Assembly: GCA_030018695.1 (NCBI GenBank)
Contig: JASEHI010000028.1
Coordinates: 1-32,468, forward strand
Length of the DNA stretch: 32,468 nt
Direction of reading: 5' to 3'
Origin: Anaerolineales bacterium
Lineage (GTDB): Bacteria > Chloroflexota > Anaerolineae > Anaerolineales > Villigracilaceae
The position numbers and the translations under genes are program-made. Under the pieces are notes generated by a model that was given only the letters and a program-made list of their open reading frames with translations, was not told the origin of the DNA and did not search any database. Positions 15,849-23,753 of the stretch are shown here, piece after piece. The first letter of the stretch is position 1. Every line of letters begins with the position of its first letter.

Positions 15849-16619
15849 TTAACTCTCCTCAGAAGGTTCAAATCTGGTCAAGCTACCGTCCAACATGCAC
15901 CATCGAAAAGCATCATAGATGCGGGTATGATATTGGTTGAGCCGGCTGGTCAGATCGTCAAGCGATATTTGTCCTTCCTCAAAATAATCCAAATCTAAAG
16001 CGAAGAATGGTTCGTCATTTTCTCTACCGAAACCGACGCGAATTGCCAGTTTCGCTTTTTCATCGTTCAGCAATACCTGTGAAAGGAATTCTTGAGGCTC
16101 TTTCCAGACGTCAGTATGAATCAGGCAGGTTAATTCGGAACGAAACAATTCCAAAATTTGGTCAGTTGAGGCACAGCCAGTGTTTTTTTGGTCAAAACGA
16201 TTGATAAACCGTAAGCCAATACGAGTAGCATAGGGTACTTGATAAATTTTTTGAAACGCAGCGTATCCTAATTCGACATCCTGAACAAAAACATTCCAGT
16301 GTGTATATTGCTTGGTCGAAAGTGCAAAGAAATCCATTGCCAGCGCTACATGGCTTAATTCATCCGGTGTTCGGAAGCGATATATACGCGGCGCCGACTC
16401 CATGGATGGCTTCTCTACGCCAGCAGCGCCGGGAAACAGCACTAACACGCCTTGCTCTACGAGTAGCGCTGGAAAACGCTGCCGAACGGCTTCCTGAAAA
16501 TCGCTGGGGGTTTCTTTGGAAATCCGTAAAATCGGCGAAAATTTCACCTGGCACACGACTTCATTCAGGGGCGCTTTTTTGAGCCGTATTTCAGTTTTAC
16601 TTGGAAAGTTTATCGTCAT
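15849..16619 (-). CDS. TIGR04255-family protein
   Basis: The 256-residue protein matches the sporadically distributed TIGR04255 family. It has the N-terminal KKAPLNEVVCQVKFSPI segment, a central YRFRTPDELSHVALAMDFFALST region, and the RIGLRFINRF motif followed by a variable end. The family has no established activity. It is widespread in accessory regions and is usually paired with a second gene, here the DUF5678-type protein two bases downstream. The start has a GGAG site. A separate -10 box upstream suggests that the three genes from here to 14684 form a unit that can be expressed apart from the main operon promoter. The base composition looks more AT-rich than its neighbours, in keeping with later insertion. 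Confidence 0.8.
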   Translation of the reverse strand: MTINFPSKTEIRLKKAPLNEVVCQVKFSPILRISKETPSDFQEAVRQRFPALLVEQGVLVLFPGAAGVEKPSMESAPRIYRFRTPDELSHVALAMDFFALSTKQYTHWNVFVQDVELGYAAFQKIYQVPYATRIGLRFINRFDQKNTGCASTDQILELFRSELTCLIHTDVWKEPQEFLSQVLLNDEKAKLAIRVGFGRENDEPFFALDLDYFEEGQISLDDLTSRLNQYHTRIYDAFRWCMLDGSLTRFEPSEES

Positions 16620-16660
16620 CGCGAATCTCCCAGGAATGTTGACAGTCCTGTTTCTTAAGC

Positions 16661-16689
16661 ATTATATGCGATATTACGAAAATTTACAG
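16661..16689 (-). promoter_or_regulatory. Candidate internal promoter for the TIGR04255-DUF5678-protease module
   Basis: A perfect TATAAT (16661-16666, minus strand) lies in the only sizeable gap of the operon (81 bases). A weak -35 (CTGTAA, 16684-16689) is 17 bases upstream. It is positioned to start transcription about 35 bases before the TIGR04255 start. Confidence 0.5.
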
Positions 16690-16700
16690 AGTTCGTCTGG

Positions 16701-17624
16701 CTACTCGCTGCTCAAAAGAATGCGCAGGGCTTTTTGCGCCCGTTCCGCCGCCGGGCCGCCGCTGCACTTGCTGTACCAGTAGTACAGTTCCTCGGCGGTC
16801 ATCCCGCGCACACCCTGCGAAATGGCTTCGATGCGGGCAGTCTTGGTGATCGGTTTGACCGCCAGGAAGATCAGCCCCAACCGGACGCCGGTCTGCTCAT
16901 CCAGGTGGAAGGGTTCGCGGCGGCTGGCGCTCAGGTCGGTGGGTTTGTAGCCGTTCTGGCGCAGGGTTTCGATCACCTGGTCAGCGATGGCGCGCAGGGC
17001 ATCCCCGCCCAATTCCACGCTGACGCGAGTTTTGATGGTGGGCTGTTGGTAGAGAAAAGGCTGGTCGGGGACCGCTTCGGCCAGTTTCTGGGTGAATTCG
17101 AGGCGGTATCCGTTCCCGGTCTCCGGCAGTACGCGCAGTTCAAACTCGGATGAAGCGACCATGGACGGTGGCCGGTGAACGATGGGTGATGTGACCATAG
17201 ACGGTGGATGATGTACAACGGTCTGTGGTCTATCGTCCACCGTCTGAATATCCACATCAAACAGATTCAACCGTCCCTTCACCACCTGGGGCGGGTCGAG
17301 TGGGCGCGGGTTGGTCAGCACCCAGCCAAAAAGTCCGGGACGAAAACGGCGGCCGCCCAGATGCTCGGCTTGCCGGGCGTTGTAAGCGGCCTCGTCCAGC
17401 GGGATCACGTCCACCAGATCCACAATCCCGATCAGCGCGCCGGTCGTCAATTGCGCAATGTCAACCCCATGTGCCTGGCAGGCTTCTTTCTCCACTTCCA
17501 GCGAGGCGTAGATCGCCAACGGGCCGCGGTAATGCGTGCTCCAGGTGCGCAGGTCGAGCGTTTTCCTGCCCTCCAAAACCAGCCCAGCCCACGGCTGGCG
17601 GAAACTGAGCGCCTTGAGTTTCAC
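16701..17624 (-). CDS. ASCH-domain protein fused to an unnamed C-terminal domain
   Basis: The N-terminal 130 residues of this 307-residue protein form an ASCH domain (PUA-like RNA- or modified-nucleotide-binding fold), with LSFRQPWAGLVLEGRKTLDLRTW at the start and an IYAS strand. A linker of about 30 residues that is a translated repeat (DDRPQTVVHHPPSMVTSPIV) leads to a C-terminal domain of about 140 residues that I cannot name but which looks conserved (YRLEFTQKLAEAVP, VSVELGGDALRAIADQVIET). The GTG start at 17624 comes one base after the ATPase stop and has a GAGGA site, so the two are translationally linked. ASCH/PUA folds in defence systems often read modified bases, so it may sense methylated or phage-modified DNA. 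That role is inferred. Confidence 0.75.
   Translation of the reverse strand: MKLKALSFRQPWAGLVLEGRKTLDLRTWSTHYRGPLAIYASLEVEKEACQAHGVDIAQLTTGALIGIVDLVDVIPLDEAAYNARQAEHLGGRRFRPGLFGWVLTNPRPLDPPQVVKGRLNLFDVDIQTVDDRPQTVVHHPPSMVTSPIVHRPPSMVASSEFELRVLPETGNGYRLEFTQKLAEAVPDQPFLYQQPTIKTRVSVELGGDALRAIADQVIETLRQNGYKPTDLSASRREPFHLDEQTGVRLGLIFLAVKPITKTARIEAISQGVRGMTAEELYYWYSKCSGGPAAERAQKALRILLSSE
17161..17245. repeat. In-frame repeat inside the ASCH gene (AGACGGTGGA type)
   Basis: Direct copies of GGACGGTGG/AGACGGTGG and an inverted pair AGACGGTGGA (17199-17208) and TCCACCGTCT (17236-17245) occur in the linker between the two domains. The translation is a His/Pro/Val-rich stretch with no structural look. 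Confidence 0.7.
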
Positions 17625-17625
17625 G

Positions 17626-20600
17626 TTAGGCTTCCTCATCCGGCGCGGGGATGGCTTCGATGGCAATTTTGCCCATATCGAGCGTGGCCAGCACATCCCG
17701 CATGGTCTCAAACTGCTGGCTGCCCGGTTCCAGCCCGCGTTCGAACTCACAGCCCACCCGCATCATCACCCTGAGTTCATCCGCCTCCTGCAGGAATGGC
17801 TCCACCACCGGTTTGAGCCGCTTGTAGCGCTCCCAGCCGCCGCGGAACTCCTGGCGGAATGCCTCGCCCGTCTCCCCTTGCCCGTAAGCTGCGGTGGCGT
17901 TCATTTCGACCGCGAAACGGCTCTTGCCAAACTGCGGGATAGCCAGCCCCAGCGAACGGGCGGCCCCGGCCATTTGCTTGCCCGTGCCTTCGATCTTGAT
18001 GAACAGCCGTTTCAGGCGGGCGATCTTATACTCCTGACACTGGTCGGCGATTTGCTGGAAAGCCTGCGCCACTGCGCCGTCGCCAGTCAATTTCGGCGGA
18101 CGGCCCGGACCGCTGGTCGGGACGCCGCAAATACACTGACTCTCCGGGCGGCCGCACACCGGGCAAAGCGCTTCCTCTGACCCTCCTGGCCCTTCGGGTT
18201 TCCACTTGCCTTTGATGCGGATGCCCAGCTTTTTGGCTTCCGCCGGTAAATAAAGAATGGTATCGTCGCTGATCTTCCAGGCTGAAGGCGGCGACTCGTG
18301 GTCGTACCCGAACTCGTCCACGGCATCGTAATAAATCCATACGCCCGTTTTGACGCCGTTCTGGATGGTCTTCTTGAGTTGCCCGACATCCAAAAGCATG
18401 CGCAAACCAATCTTGCGGGCGAAGGCTTTGCGCAGGTCTTCGGTCGTGACGGACTCCTGGTTCAAGTCCCAGGCCTTGGCCTTGACGTACGCGGCCGGCA
18501 AGGTCTCATCGTCGGCAGTCAAAACTTTGTTCAGGGAACGCAGCACCCGCAAGAGGACGTTCGTCTGGTCTTTGTCCACATCGCCCTGTTCCTGGGCTGG
18601 CAGGGTTTCACGGCGCAGGTAGGAATCTGCTTTGGCCGCGTCGGTTGTCGGGTAATACAGATAACGGTAAGCCTTGGTGATTGCCACGCGCACGTCCAAT
18701 TCAGCAGTATCGCGCGCCGCTTTGAGTTTCTCCTTCTGTTCTTTGGCAAAAGTCTGCATCCGTTCCGCGTCGCCGACGATGCGCCCGATGGCCAGATAGC
18801 GGCGGGCAACGTTGACCATGTTCTCCGTCTGCTCTTTATCGGCGACCAGGAACAGAACATTATTCTGGAATTTACGAAAAGATTCCTGCGTGCCGCTGTA
18901 CTCGTAAATCCTGCGCACCAGATCGGGCGGCGTAGTATCGGTCGCCCTGGCTTGCGCCGCGTCAAAGTGGATAATCGCCAGTTTCGGTGCGCCGGCATCG
19001 TCATCTACATTGGCCGCTTCGACAGGGAAATATTCTGTCTGTAAATACCCCTTCTTCCATATCTGACGGATGCGGCTTTCCAGTTCCGCCTTGGCCTTGC
19101 TTGTACCGACCTGGAGCGTCTCGTCGGCGATGATTTTGTTGATGGATGGCTCGGTCTTGAACAGGTAGCGGTGACCGTCATATTCGAGGAACCAAGCCTG
19201 GTCTGCCAGTCTTTCCAACGTTTTCGTCACGACTGCCGGATCGTCCTCTGGTTCGAGGACGGCAAGCAAAAGGTCAGCCGGATCCACGCCCGAGGCTGTT
19301 CCCTGCGTCAGGCTGTGCAGGAAGATTGTCGTCGCCAATCTTTGGGTATAGGGTGGTTTGCCTGCCGCCAGCAAGGATTGATCCAATTCCTCTGCATGTG
19401 CCGCCCTGCCTCCCTCCGGCGTTACGATATCTGCTTCGATGACTTGCTTGAATTTTGGACGGTCAAGACGGGAAGTCAAATCCTCGGCAATCTGTGGATT
19501 GGCAAGATCAAGATGGTGAGGGTGGATGAGCCACGTTTCCGTGGGCTTCTTTTCCCAGAGGACACGTATCGTCCAAGCCAGCAAGCGAAGAGCGCCGCGA
19601 GTCTGGTTGAAATTTGGGATGGTCGCTGTTTTCAAGCTGAGTGTGCTGAGCAGTTCCGGATGAAAGGGATAGGCCGTCTCCATCTCCTGCATGTATTCCG
19701 CCCGCAGGCAGCGCTGCGGCAAGTCGGCGTTTTTCTCAACCATCTCAGCATAATATTTGGCATAGGCTTCCAACGCCGGTTTTGCGCCTCTGCGGTCAAT
19801 CGCTTTAAACAGGCGGTGTGTGACAATTGGATACACTTCATCATTGGTCGTTGGCGTCAGAACACGCTCCTGGCGCGCCGAGATCTGCAGCGCCTCGGTC
19901 AACTTCTGACGCAAGGCCTCGGTCTCGGCCGCGAAAGCATCCGCACCACCAGCGAGAGTAAGGACGACCAGGCAGCGTTTTTTGCTGGCAGCAAATTCCA
20001 GCAGCGACATCAGGAACGCGATGGTCTGGTCAGCAAGTGTAGTTCTACCCGTCTCTAAACAGACACCCATCGCGGCTCGCAAGTGTCGGGAAATCTCGTC
20101 CAGCATGATCAAGGCCGGATGGTCACCAATCAAGGTTTCAAACAGGCCTGTCCCTGGCGCAACCTTCTTGTGATCGCTCTCTTGAACAAGGGCGTAGCCG
20201 GCCCGCCCGCCGAGTTGGTAGGCCAGTTCTCCCCATAATGTAAACGTGTTCAATTTATCTTCCGGGTGAGAGATGCCAATGGTCGGATCCAAGTCCGATC
20301 CAATGACGCCAGCAATATTAATATCACCAGGTTTGACGACAGCCAGTTTCTTTCCCGTCAATTTTTTAACTGCGTCTTCCGGCGCCTTGCCGCTGGCGAT
20401 GTGGTAGAGGGCAATCAGATTGTGTGTCTTGCCACCGCCGAATGCCGTTTCCAGGCGGATGATGGCATTCTTCCCAGACGCATCGCCCACCAGCCTCCCA
20501 AGCGCATCCGTAATCAGTGTTTTCAGGCCGGAAGTGGGATACGTGTTCTCAAAGAACAGGCGCGGATCAGCATAGACAGCATCCCCAGTGCCATCCATAA

Positions 20601-20691
20601 CATCCTTGAGCCGGGCCGCGAAGATGTCTTCGCTTAGGCTCCCCTGCAAGACTTCGTCGCGCGGCTGACAGAGATCAAAGATTGTTTTCAT
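17626..20691 (-). CDS. DUF499 (COG1483) AAA+ ATPase of the defence operon
   Basis: The 1021-residue protein starts with the family signature MKTIFDLCQPRDEVLQGSLS. Walker A is in ETAFGGGKTHN near residue 85 and a Walker B-like ALIMLDEISRH near 195. A helical middle region leads to a probable zinc motif near residue 845 (CPVCGRPESQCICG, CxxC and CxC). The end is acidic. DUF499 ATPases occur beside DUF1156 methyltransferases in many genomes and are thought to be the large motor/sensor subunit, comparable to BrxC/PglY of BREX. The gene is first in the operon. The ATG at 20691 is preferred because the signature begins there; an ATG two codons upstream is also possible, and only a weak GGGA site is seen. 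Confidence 0.92.
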   Translation of the reverse strand: MKTIFDLCQPRDEVLQGSLSEDIFAARLKDVMDGTGDAVYADPRLFFENTYPTSGLKTLITDALGRLVGDASGKNAIIRLETAFGGGKTHNLIALYHIASGKAPEDAVKKLTGKKLAVVKPGDINIAGVIGSDLDPTIGISHPEDKLNTFTLWGELAYQLGGRAGYALVQESDHKKVAPGTGLFETLIGDHPALIMLDEISRHLRAAMGVCLETGRTTLADQTIAFLMSLLEFAASKKRCLVVLTLAGGADAFAAETEALRQKLTEALQISARQERVLTPTTNDEVYPIVTHRLFKAIDRRGAKPALEAYAKYYAEMVEKNADLPQRCLRAEYMQEMETAYPFHPELLSTLSLKTATIPNFNQTRGALRLLAWTIRVLWEKKPTETWLIHPHHLDLANPQIAEDLTSRLDRPKFKQVIEADIVTPEGGRAAHAEELDQSLLAAGKPPYTQRLATTIFLHSLTQGTASGVDPADLLLAVLEPEDDPAVVTKTLERLADQAWFLEYDGHRYLFKTEPSINKIIADETLQVGTSKAKAELESRIRQIWKKGYLQTEYFPVEAANVDDDAGAPKLAIIHFDAAQARATDTTPPDLVRRIYEYSGTQESFRKFQNNVLFLVADKEQTENMVNVARRYLAIGRIVGDAERMQTFAKEQKEKLKAARDTAELDVRVAITKAYRYLYYPTTDAAKADSYLRRETLPAQEQGDVDKDQTNVLLRVLRSLNKVLTADDETLPAAYVKAKAWDLNQESVTTEDLRKAFARKIGLRMLLDVGQLKKTIQNGVKTGVWIYYDAVDEFGYDHESPPSAWKISDDTILYLPAEAKKLGIRIKGKWKPEGPGGSEEALCPVCGRPESQCICGVPTSGPGRPPKLTGDGAVAQAFQQIADQCQEYKIARLKRLFIKIEGTGKQMAGAARSLGLAIPQFGKSRFAVEMNATAAYGQGETGEAFRQEFRGGWERYKRLKPVVEPFLQEADELRVMMRVGCEFERGLEPGSQQFETMRDVLATLDMGKIAIEAIPAPDEEA

Positions 20692-20723
20692 GGGCATTCC
20701 CGAGTGCAAAGGTTTGTAAAACC

Positions 20724-20752
20724 AGTATACACTCAAATCTTATTCGAAGCAA
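20724..20752 (-). promoter_or_regulatory. Sigma70-type promoter of the defence operon
   Basis: On the minus strand TTGCTT (20747-20752) and TATACT (20724-20729) are 17 bases apart, which gives a leader of about 25 bases before the ATPase start. The 236 bases from 20753 to 20988 otherwise hold no gene that I can support. Confidence 0.65.
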
Positions 20753-20989
20753 TTATTGTGGCAAACCGGCAAAGCGTACTACTGAAATCCCCCATCCGTT
20801 AGCCAGACGCCACATTCGTTCGCAGCATTTCCTGCCTGAGGATGCGGCGTTATGCGTTTATCGCGATCGCTTTAGCTGAATACTTCCACAAAACCCTGAA
20901 ACGGCGCGGCAACCGCAAATCCCCTTACCCTGTCCTGATGGCCGGGCCGTAGAGTTTCAGGCACACGAACCCTCGTTATAACCACAAAG

Positions 20990-21007
20990 CCCGCTCGCGA
21001 GAGCGGG
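20990..21007 (-). terminator. Probable terminator after tRNA-Ser
   Basis: CCCGCTC-GCGA-GAGCGGG forms a seven-base-pair GC-rich hairpin, 22 bases past the tRNA 3' end. On the minus strand it is followed by CTTTGTGG, a weak T tract. It separates the tRNA from the defence operon. Confidence 0.55.
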
Positions 21008-21028
21008 TTCAGCGGAACATGGGGTAGG

Positions 21029-21119
21029 CGGGGAGAGTGGGATTCGAACCCACGGTCGAGGCGTTCATCCCGACACTCACTTAGCAGGCGAGCCCAATCG
21101 GCCTCTCTGGCATCTCCCC
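21029..21119 (-). tRNA. tRNA-Ser (anticodon GCT)
   Basis: The 91-base gene folds as a class II tRNA. The acceptor stem is GGGGAGA/TCTCCCC, the anticodon stem CTCGC/GTGAG has the loop CTGCTAA (anticodon GCT, reading AGC/AGT Ser codons), a long variable arm has stem GTCGGG/CCTCGAC, and the T arm is GTGGG-TTCGAAT-CCCAC. The discriminator base is G and the CCA end is not encoded. It stands at the right border of the defence operon. Confidence 0.95.
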
Positions 21120-21223
21120 TTCCTTTTTCGCCAGATTGTATAGCCCAGGAAGGGTTTTTTTCATCCGGCGGGAAGACTTCTACCATACATGATGGGAGGC
21201 TGTAACATCGTGAGTTATGGAAG

Positions 21224-21521
21224 ATGTCGCGTAAGCAAGCCACTTTAGATATACCACTGCAAAACTATGGAGGGTGGTGGCTTACTGTTCTTGTTACCTT
21301 TATTCTATTCCTAATCCTCAGCCGCGTTACCCCTTCAACCTTTCAGGTGCCATCACCTGGTTTCGACCGTTTGGCCATTCTACATCTGCACTTTCAGTGG
21401 TTTGAGCAGCATTCTGGTTTACTTCTGTATTGGATTGGGAGGTCCTGCTCTCGTTGGTCTGTTTGAATTGGTGCCTTGGGTCTTTCTGGGTTGGTTTCCC
21501 GTGCTAAAACCCGAACTTTGA
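21224..21521 (+). pseudogene. Carotenoid-biosynthesis (CruF-like, DUF422) fragment, frameshifted
   Basis: The segment DIPLQNYGGWWLTVLVTFILF matches the C-terminal third of carotenoid biosynthesis membrane proteins (compare IPLQNFWGWWLTTFSTFALY in the next gene). After a +1-type frame change at about 21385 it continues as GLSSILVYFCIGLGGPALVGLF and ends with VPWVFLGWFPVLKPEL and a stop at 21521, again family-like. The N-terminal two thirds are missing. It is the decayed 3' end of a gene related to its downstream neighbour. Confidence 0.7.
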
Positions 21522-21552
21522 GCCACTTTATCCAAACATAAACGTGCAGTGA

Positions 21553-22086
21553 GCACCACTCCGATTTGCGGGTTGTGTCTACCATTACAGCGACAGGCTC
21601 GGCCCGCTCTTCCTCGGCTTGGTGCCGTTCCTCATTCCCATTGCCTGGTTCATGATGATATACCCCTCGCTGGTCATCGCTGAACGGCTCATTCCTGCCA
21701 GAGTAACCGGTTGGAAGCGCACCCTGGCCGCTGCCGCTGTTGGCGGGCTGGTGATGACCGCCTGGGATGTGATCATGGACCCGGTCATGACGGCGGGCGG
21801 GCACTGGATTTGGGAAGTGGACGGGGCTTTCTTCGGCATCCCCCTGCAAAATTTCTGGGGCTGGTGGCTGACGACTTTTTCCACCTTTGCCCTGTATTTT
21901 CTCCTGACCCGCCCGCAAGCGCCGGCAGGCTTCCGTTTCGACAAGCTGGCAATCACCCTTTACGCGGTCACCGGCCTGGCAACGGTGCTCGGCGCCTGGC
22001 TCGGCGGCCTGGGCGGCCCGGCGCTGGCCGGCTTCTTCGCCATGACGCCCTGGGTGGTGATGGGATGGGTGAGGGGGCAGGAGTAA
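21553..22086 (+). pseudogene. Carotenoid-biosynthesis (CruF-like, DUF422) membrane protein, lacking its N-terminus
   Basis: The open frame from 21553 reads VYHYSDRLGPLFLGLVPFLI, then IAWFMMIYPS, DVIMDPVMTAGGHWIW and NFWGWWLTT, all typical of the family, and ends MTPWVVMGWVRGQE. About five membrane helices are visible. Family members have about 250-280 residues; only about 175 are open here, with a stop before 21553 and no start codon with a ribosome binding site (TTG 21619 is the first plausible one). The protein is expected to act in carotenoid hydration or an equivalent step in the membrane. Either the 5' part is lost or a frameshift lies upstream. I lean to a truncated gene. Confidence 0.7.
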
Positions 22087-22121
22087 AAACCTCCCACAGG
22101 TTAAAAACCTGTGGGAGGTTT
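22087..22121. repeat. Perfect 16-bp inverted repeat, likely two-way terminator
   Basis: AAACCTCCCACAGGTT (22087-22102) and its complement (22106-22121) are separated by AAA. The position between two converging genes and the T/A-rich ends suit a bidirectional terminator; the same kind of sequence also occurs as a dispersed repeat in related genomes. Confidence 0.7.
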
Positions 22122-22133
22122 GAGAGATTTCGG

Positions 22134-22775
22134 TTATGCCTTCGCCAGCAATTCCTGTAACACCTTATTGGACTGCTCTTCGACTACCGCGTGCAGCGAC
22201 TGGCCGTGGGCATCCATCGTCACCACGACGGGGAAATCCTTGACCTCGATCACCCACAGCGCTTCCGGCACGCCGAAATCCAGCTTGTAGACGTCCAAAA
22301 CCTTCGTCACTGATTGCGCAATATACGAAGCCGCGCCGCCGATGGCGTGGAAGTAAACGAACGGCACTTCCTGGCAGCCTTTCAGCGTCTTTGGCCCCAT
22401 GCCGCCCTTGCCGATCACGCCCTTGATGTTGAAGTGCTTCATCACATCCGCCTGGTAAGGCTCCTCGCGGATGCTGGTCGTTGGCCCGGCGGCAACAAAT
22501 TTGTACTCCATCGTCCCCGTAGGGGGTTTGGCCTCCATGCCGGAAACGACCGGCCCGCAGTGATAGATCACGCCGCCGGCCAGCAGCGGTTTGAGAGCCT
22601 CATAGACTTGAAGATCATCACCCTGTGGGGCGCGGGTCTTCTTGATAAAGGTCTCGACCAGCCACTTGTGGACGGTATCGCGCCCGGTGACCATGACGCC
22701 GGTCAACGTCACCGGCTCGCCGACCTTCAGGCTTTTAATAACATCATCGCTTATTGGAATGGCAACTTCACGCAT
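22134..22775 (-). CDS. Class I fumarate hydratase, beta subunit (C-terminal half)
   Basis: The 213-residue protein is the C-terminal half of the iron-sulfur class I hydratases (FumA/TtdB type). It has LKVGEPVTLTGVMVTGRDTVHKW at the N-terminus, the YHCGPVVSG motif, GPTTSIREEPY with likely substrate-binding residues, and GVIGKGGMG. It forms a complex with the alpha subunit encoded upstream and interconverts fumarate and malate in the TCA cycle, in the cytoplasm. The start at 22775 has a GGAGG site; the longer reading that begins at 22799 comes from the repeat in the gap. Tartrate dehydratase is an alternative substrate assignment that cannot be excluded from sequence alone. Confidence 0.9.
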   Translation of the reverse strand: MREVAIPISDDVIKSLKVGEPVTLTGVMVTGRDTVHKWLVETFIKKTRAPQGDDLQVYEALKPLLAGGVIYHCGPVVSGMEAKPPTGTMEYKFVAAGPTTSIREEPYQADVMKHFNIKGVIGKGGMGPKTLKGCQEVPFVYFHAIGGAASYIAQSVTKVLDVYKLDFGVPEALWVIEVKDFPVVVTMDAHGQSLHAVVEEQSNKVLQELLAKA

Positions 22776-22795
22776 AGTGTCCTCCGTGTCACTCA

Positions 22796-22836
22796 TCACT
22801 CATCACTCATCGTGAAACGTGATGAGTGATGAGTGA
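22796..22836. repeat. 16-bp inverted repeat between the fumarase genes
   Basis: TCACTCATCACTCATC (22796-22811) and its complement (22821-22836) flank a nine-base loop. It fills nearly the whole spacer of a two-gene operon and might act as a hairpin that adjusts the ratio of the subunits. Confidence 0.7.
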
Positions 22837-22841
22837 GTGTA

Positions 22842-23714
22842 CTAATCGTAAATAACTTCGTTTTCGCGAACCACCATCTTCCGCCGCCGGTAGGCCCAGC
22901 ACATATAAGATACTGAAACAAAGTAACTGGCCGGTAAACGCGACAGGCCGGTGATCTTGGTATCCAGCACGGTCGTCTGGCCACCGAAGCCCATTGGGCC
23001 GATGCCCAGGGTGTTGGCTTCCTCGGCCAGTTGAGTTTCCAGCGCGGCCAGTTTCGGGTCCGCATTGAGGCTGCCCATTTTCTCGAACAGGACTTCCTTT
23101 GAGGCGAGATAGGACGAGCCGCGGTCGCCGCCGATGGCAACACCGAGAATCCCCGGCGCGCAGCCCTGACCTTGGGCCTTTTGCACCGCGTCCAGCACAA
23201 CTTTGCGCACCCCGGCCAGGTCGCGCCCCGCGCCGACGCGGCTATCCGGCAGCGAGTACTGCGCGCCGATGTTCTCGCATCCGCCGCCTTTGAGCATCAG
23301 TTCGATGGTCAACTCGTCGCCTTCGACTTCATCGAAATGGATGTAGGGGAAGTCGTCGCCGCCCAGGTTATTGCCGCTATTCTTGTCGTAGATGGCGTCC
23401 ACCGCATTGGGACGCATGTACGAGCGTTTGGTGGCTTCGGCCAGCGCCGTGCGGATTTGTGCGCGCAGTTTGCGCGTGCTCCAGCCTTCGGGATATTTGA
23501 CGTAGAAGATGGGCGTGCCGGTATCCTGGCAGATGGGTGTGGAGTTCTGGCGCGAAAGCTCCACGTTCTTCAGGATCGTTTCCAACGCCCCGCGCGCCGC
23601 CGAGCCGGGTGCTTCTTTTTCTACAGAGGCGCGCAATCGTTTTTCCACGTCTGCTGGCAGGTCGCTGGACGTGCGGCGGATCAGTTCAAGGATTTCGTCT
23701 GTCAAGTCTGGCAT
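22842..23714 (-). CDS. Class I fumarate hydratase, alpha subunit (N-terminal half)
   Basis: The 290-residue protein is the iron-sulfur half of class I fumarases. PICQDTGTP carries the first cluster Cys, a second lies in GGGCENIGAQY, and a third in GCAPGILGVAIGGDRG. The start at 23714 has a GGAGG site four bases upstream. The beta gene follows 66 bases downstream across a palindromic repeat. Together they form an oxygen-sensitive hydratase of the TCA cycle or its reductive branch. A TATAAT at 23754-23759 on the same strand is the likely -10 box. The length is normal. Confidence 0.92.
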   Translation of the reverse strand: MPDLTDEILELIRRTSSDLPADVEKRLRASVEKEAPGSAARGALETILKNVELSRQNSTPICQDTGTPIFYVKYPEGWSTRKLRAQIRTALAEATKRSYMRPNAVDAIYDKNSGNNLGGDDFPYIHFDEVEGDELTIELMLKGGGCENIGAQYSLPDSRVGAGRDLAGVRKVVLDAVQKAQGQGCAPGILGVAIGGDRGSSYLASKEVLFEKMGSLNADPKLAALETQLAEEANTLGIGPMGFGGQTTVLDTKITGLSRLPASYFVSVSYMCWAYRRRKMVVRENEVIYD

Positions 23715-23753
23715 GATGCCTCCATGACAATTGGATCTGATACTTAGGATCAA

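Noticed and set aside
19171-20058. Plus-strand open frame of almost 300 codons antisense to the DUF499 ATPase
   Set aside because: A by-product of the GC-rich antisense strand; the opposite frame has clear ATPase motifs.
20872-21243. Minus-strand frame across the tRNA gene
   Set aside because: It includes the whole tRNA-Ser and the hairpin, and has no protein-like features.
22087-22121. Riboswitch or small RNA before the fumarase genes
   Set aside because: The hairpin lies at the 3' side of both neighbours and fits a terminator or repeat better.
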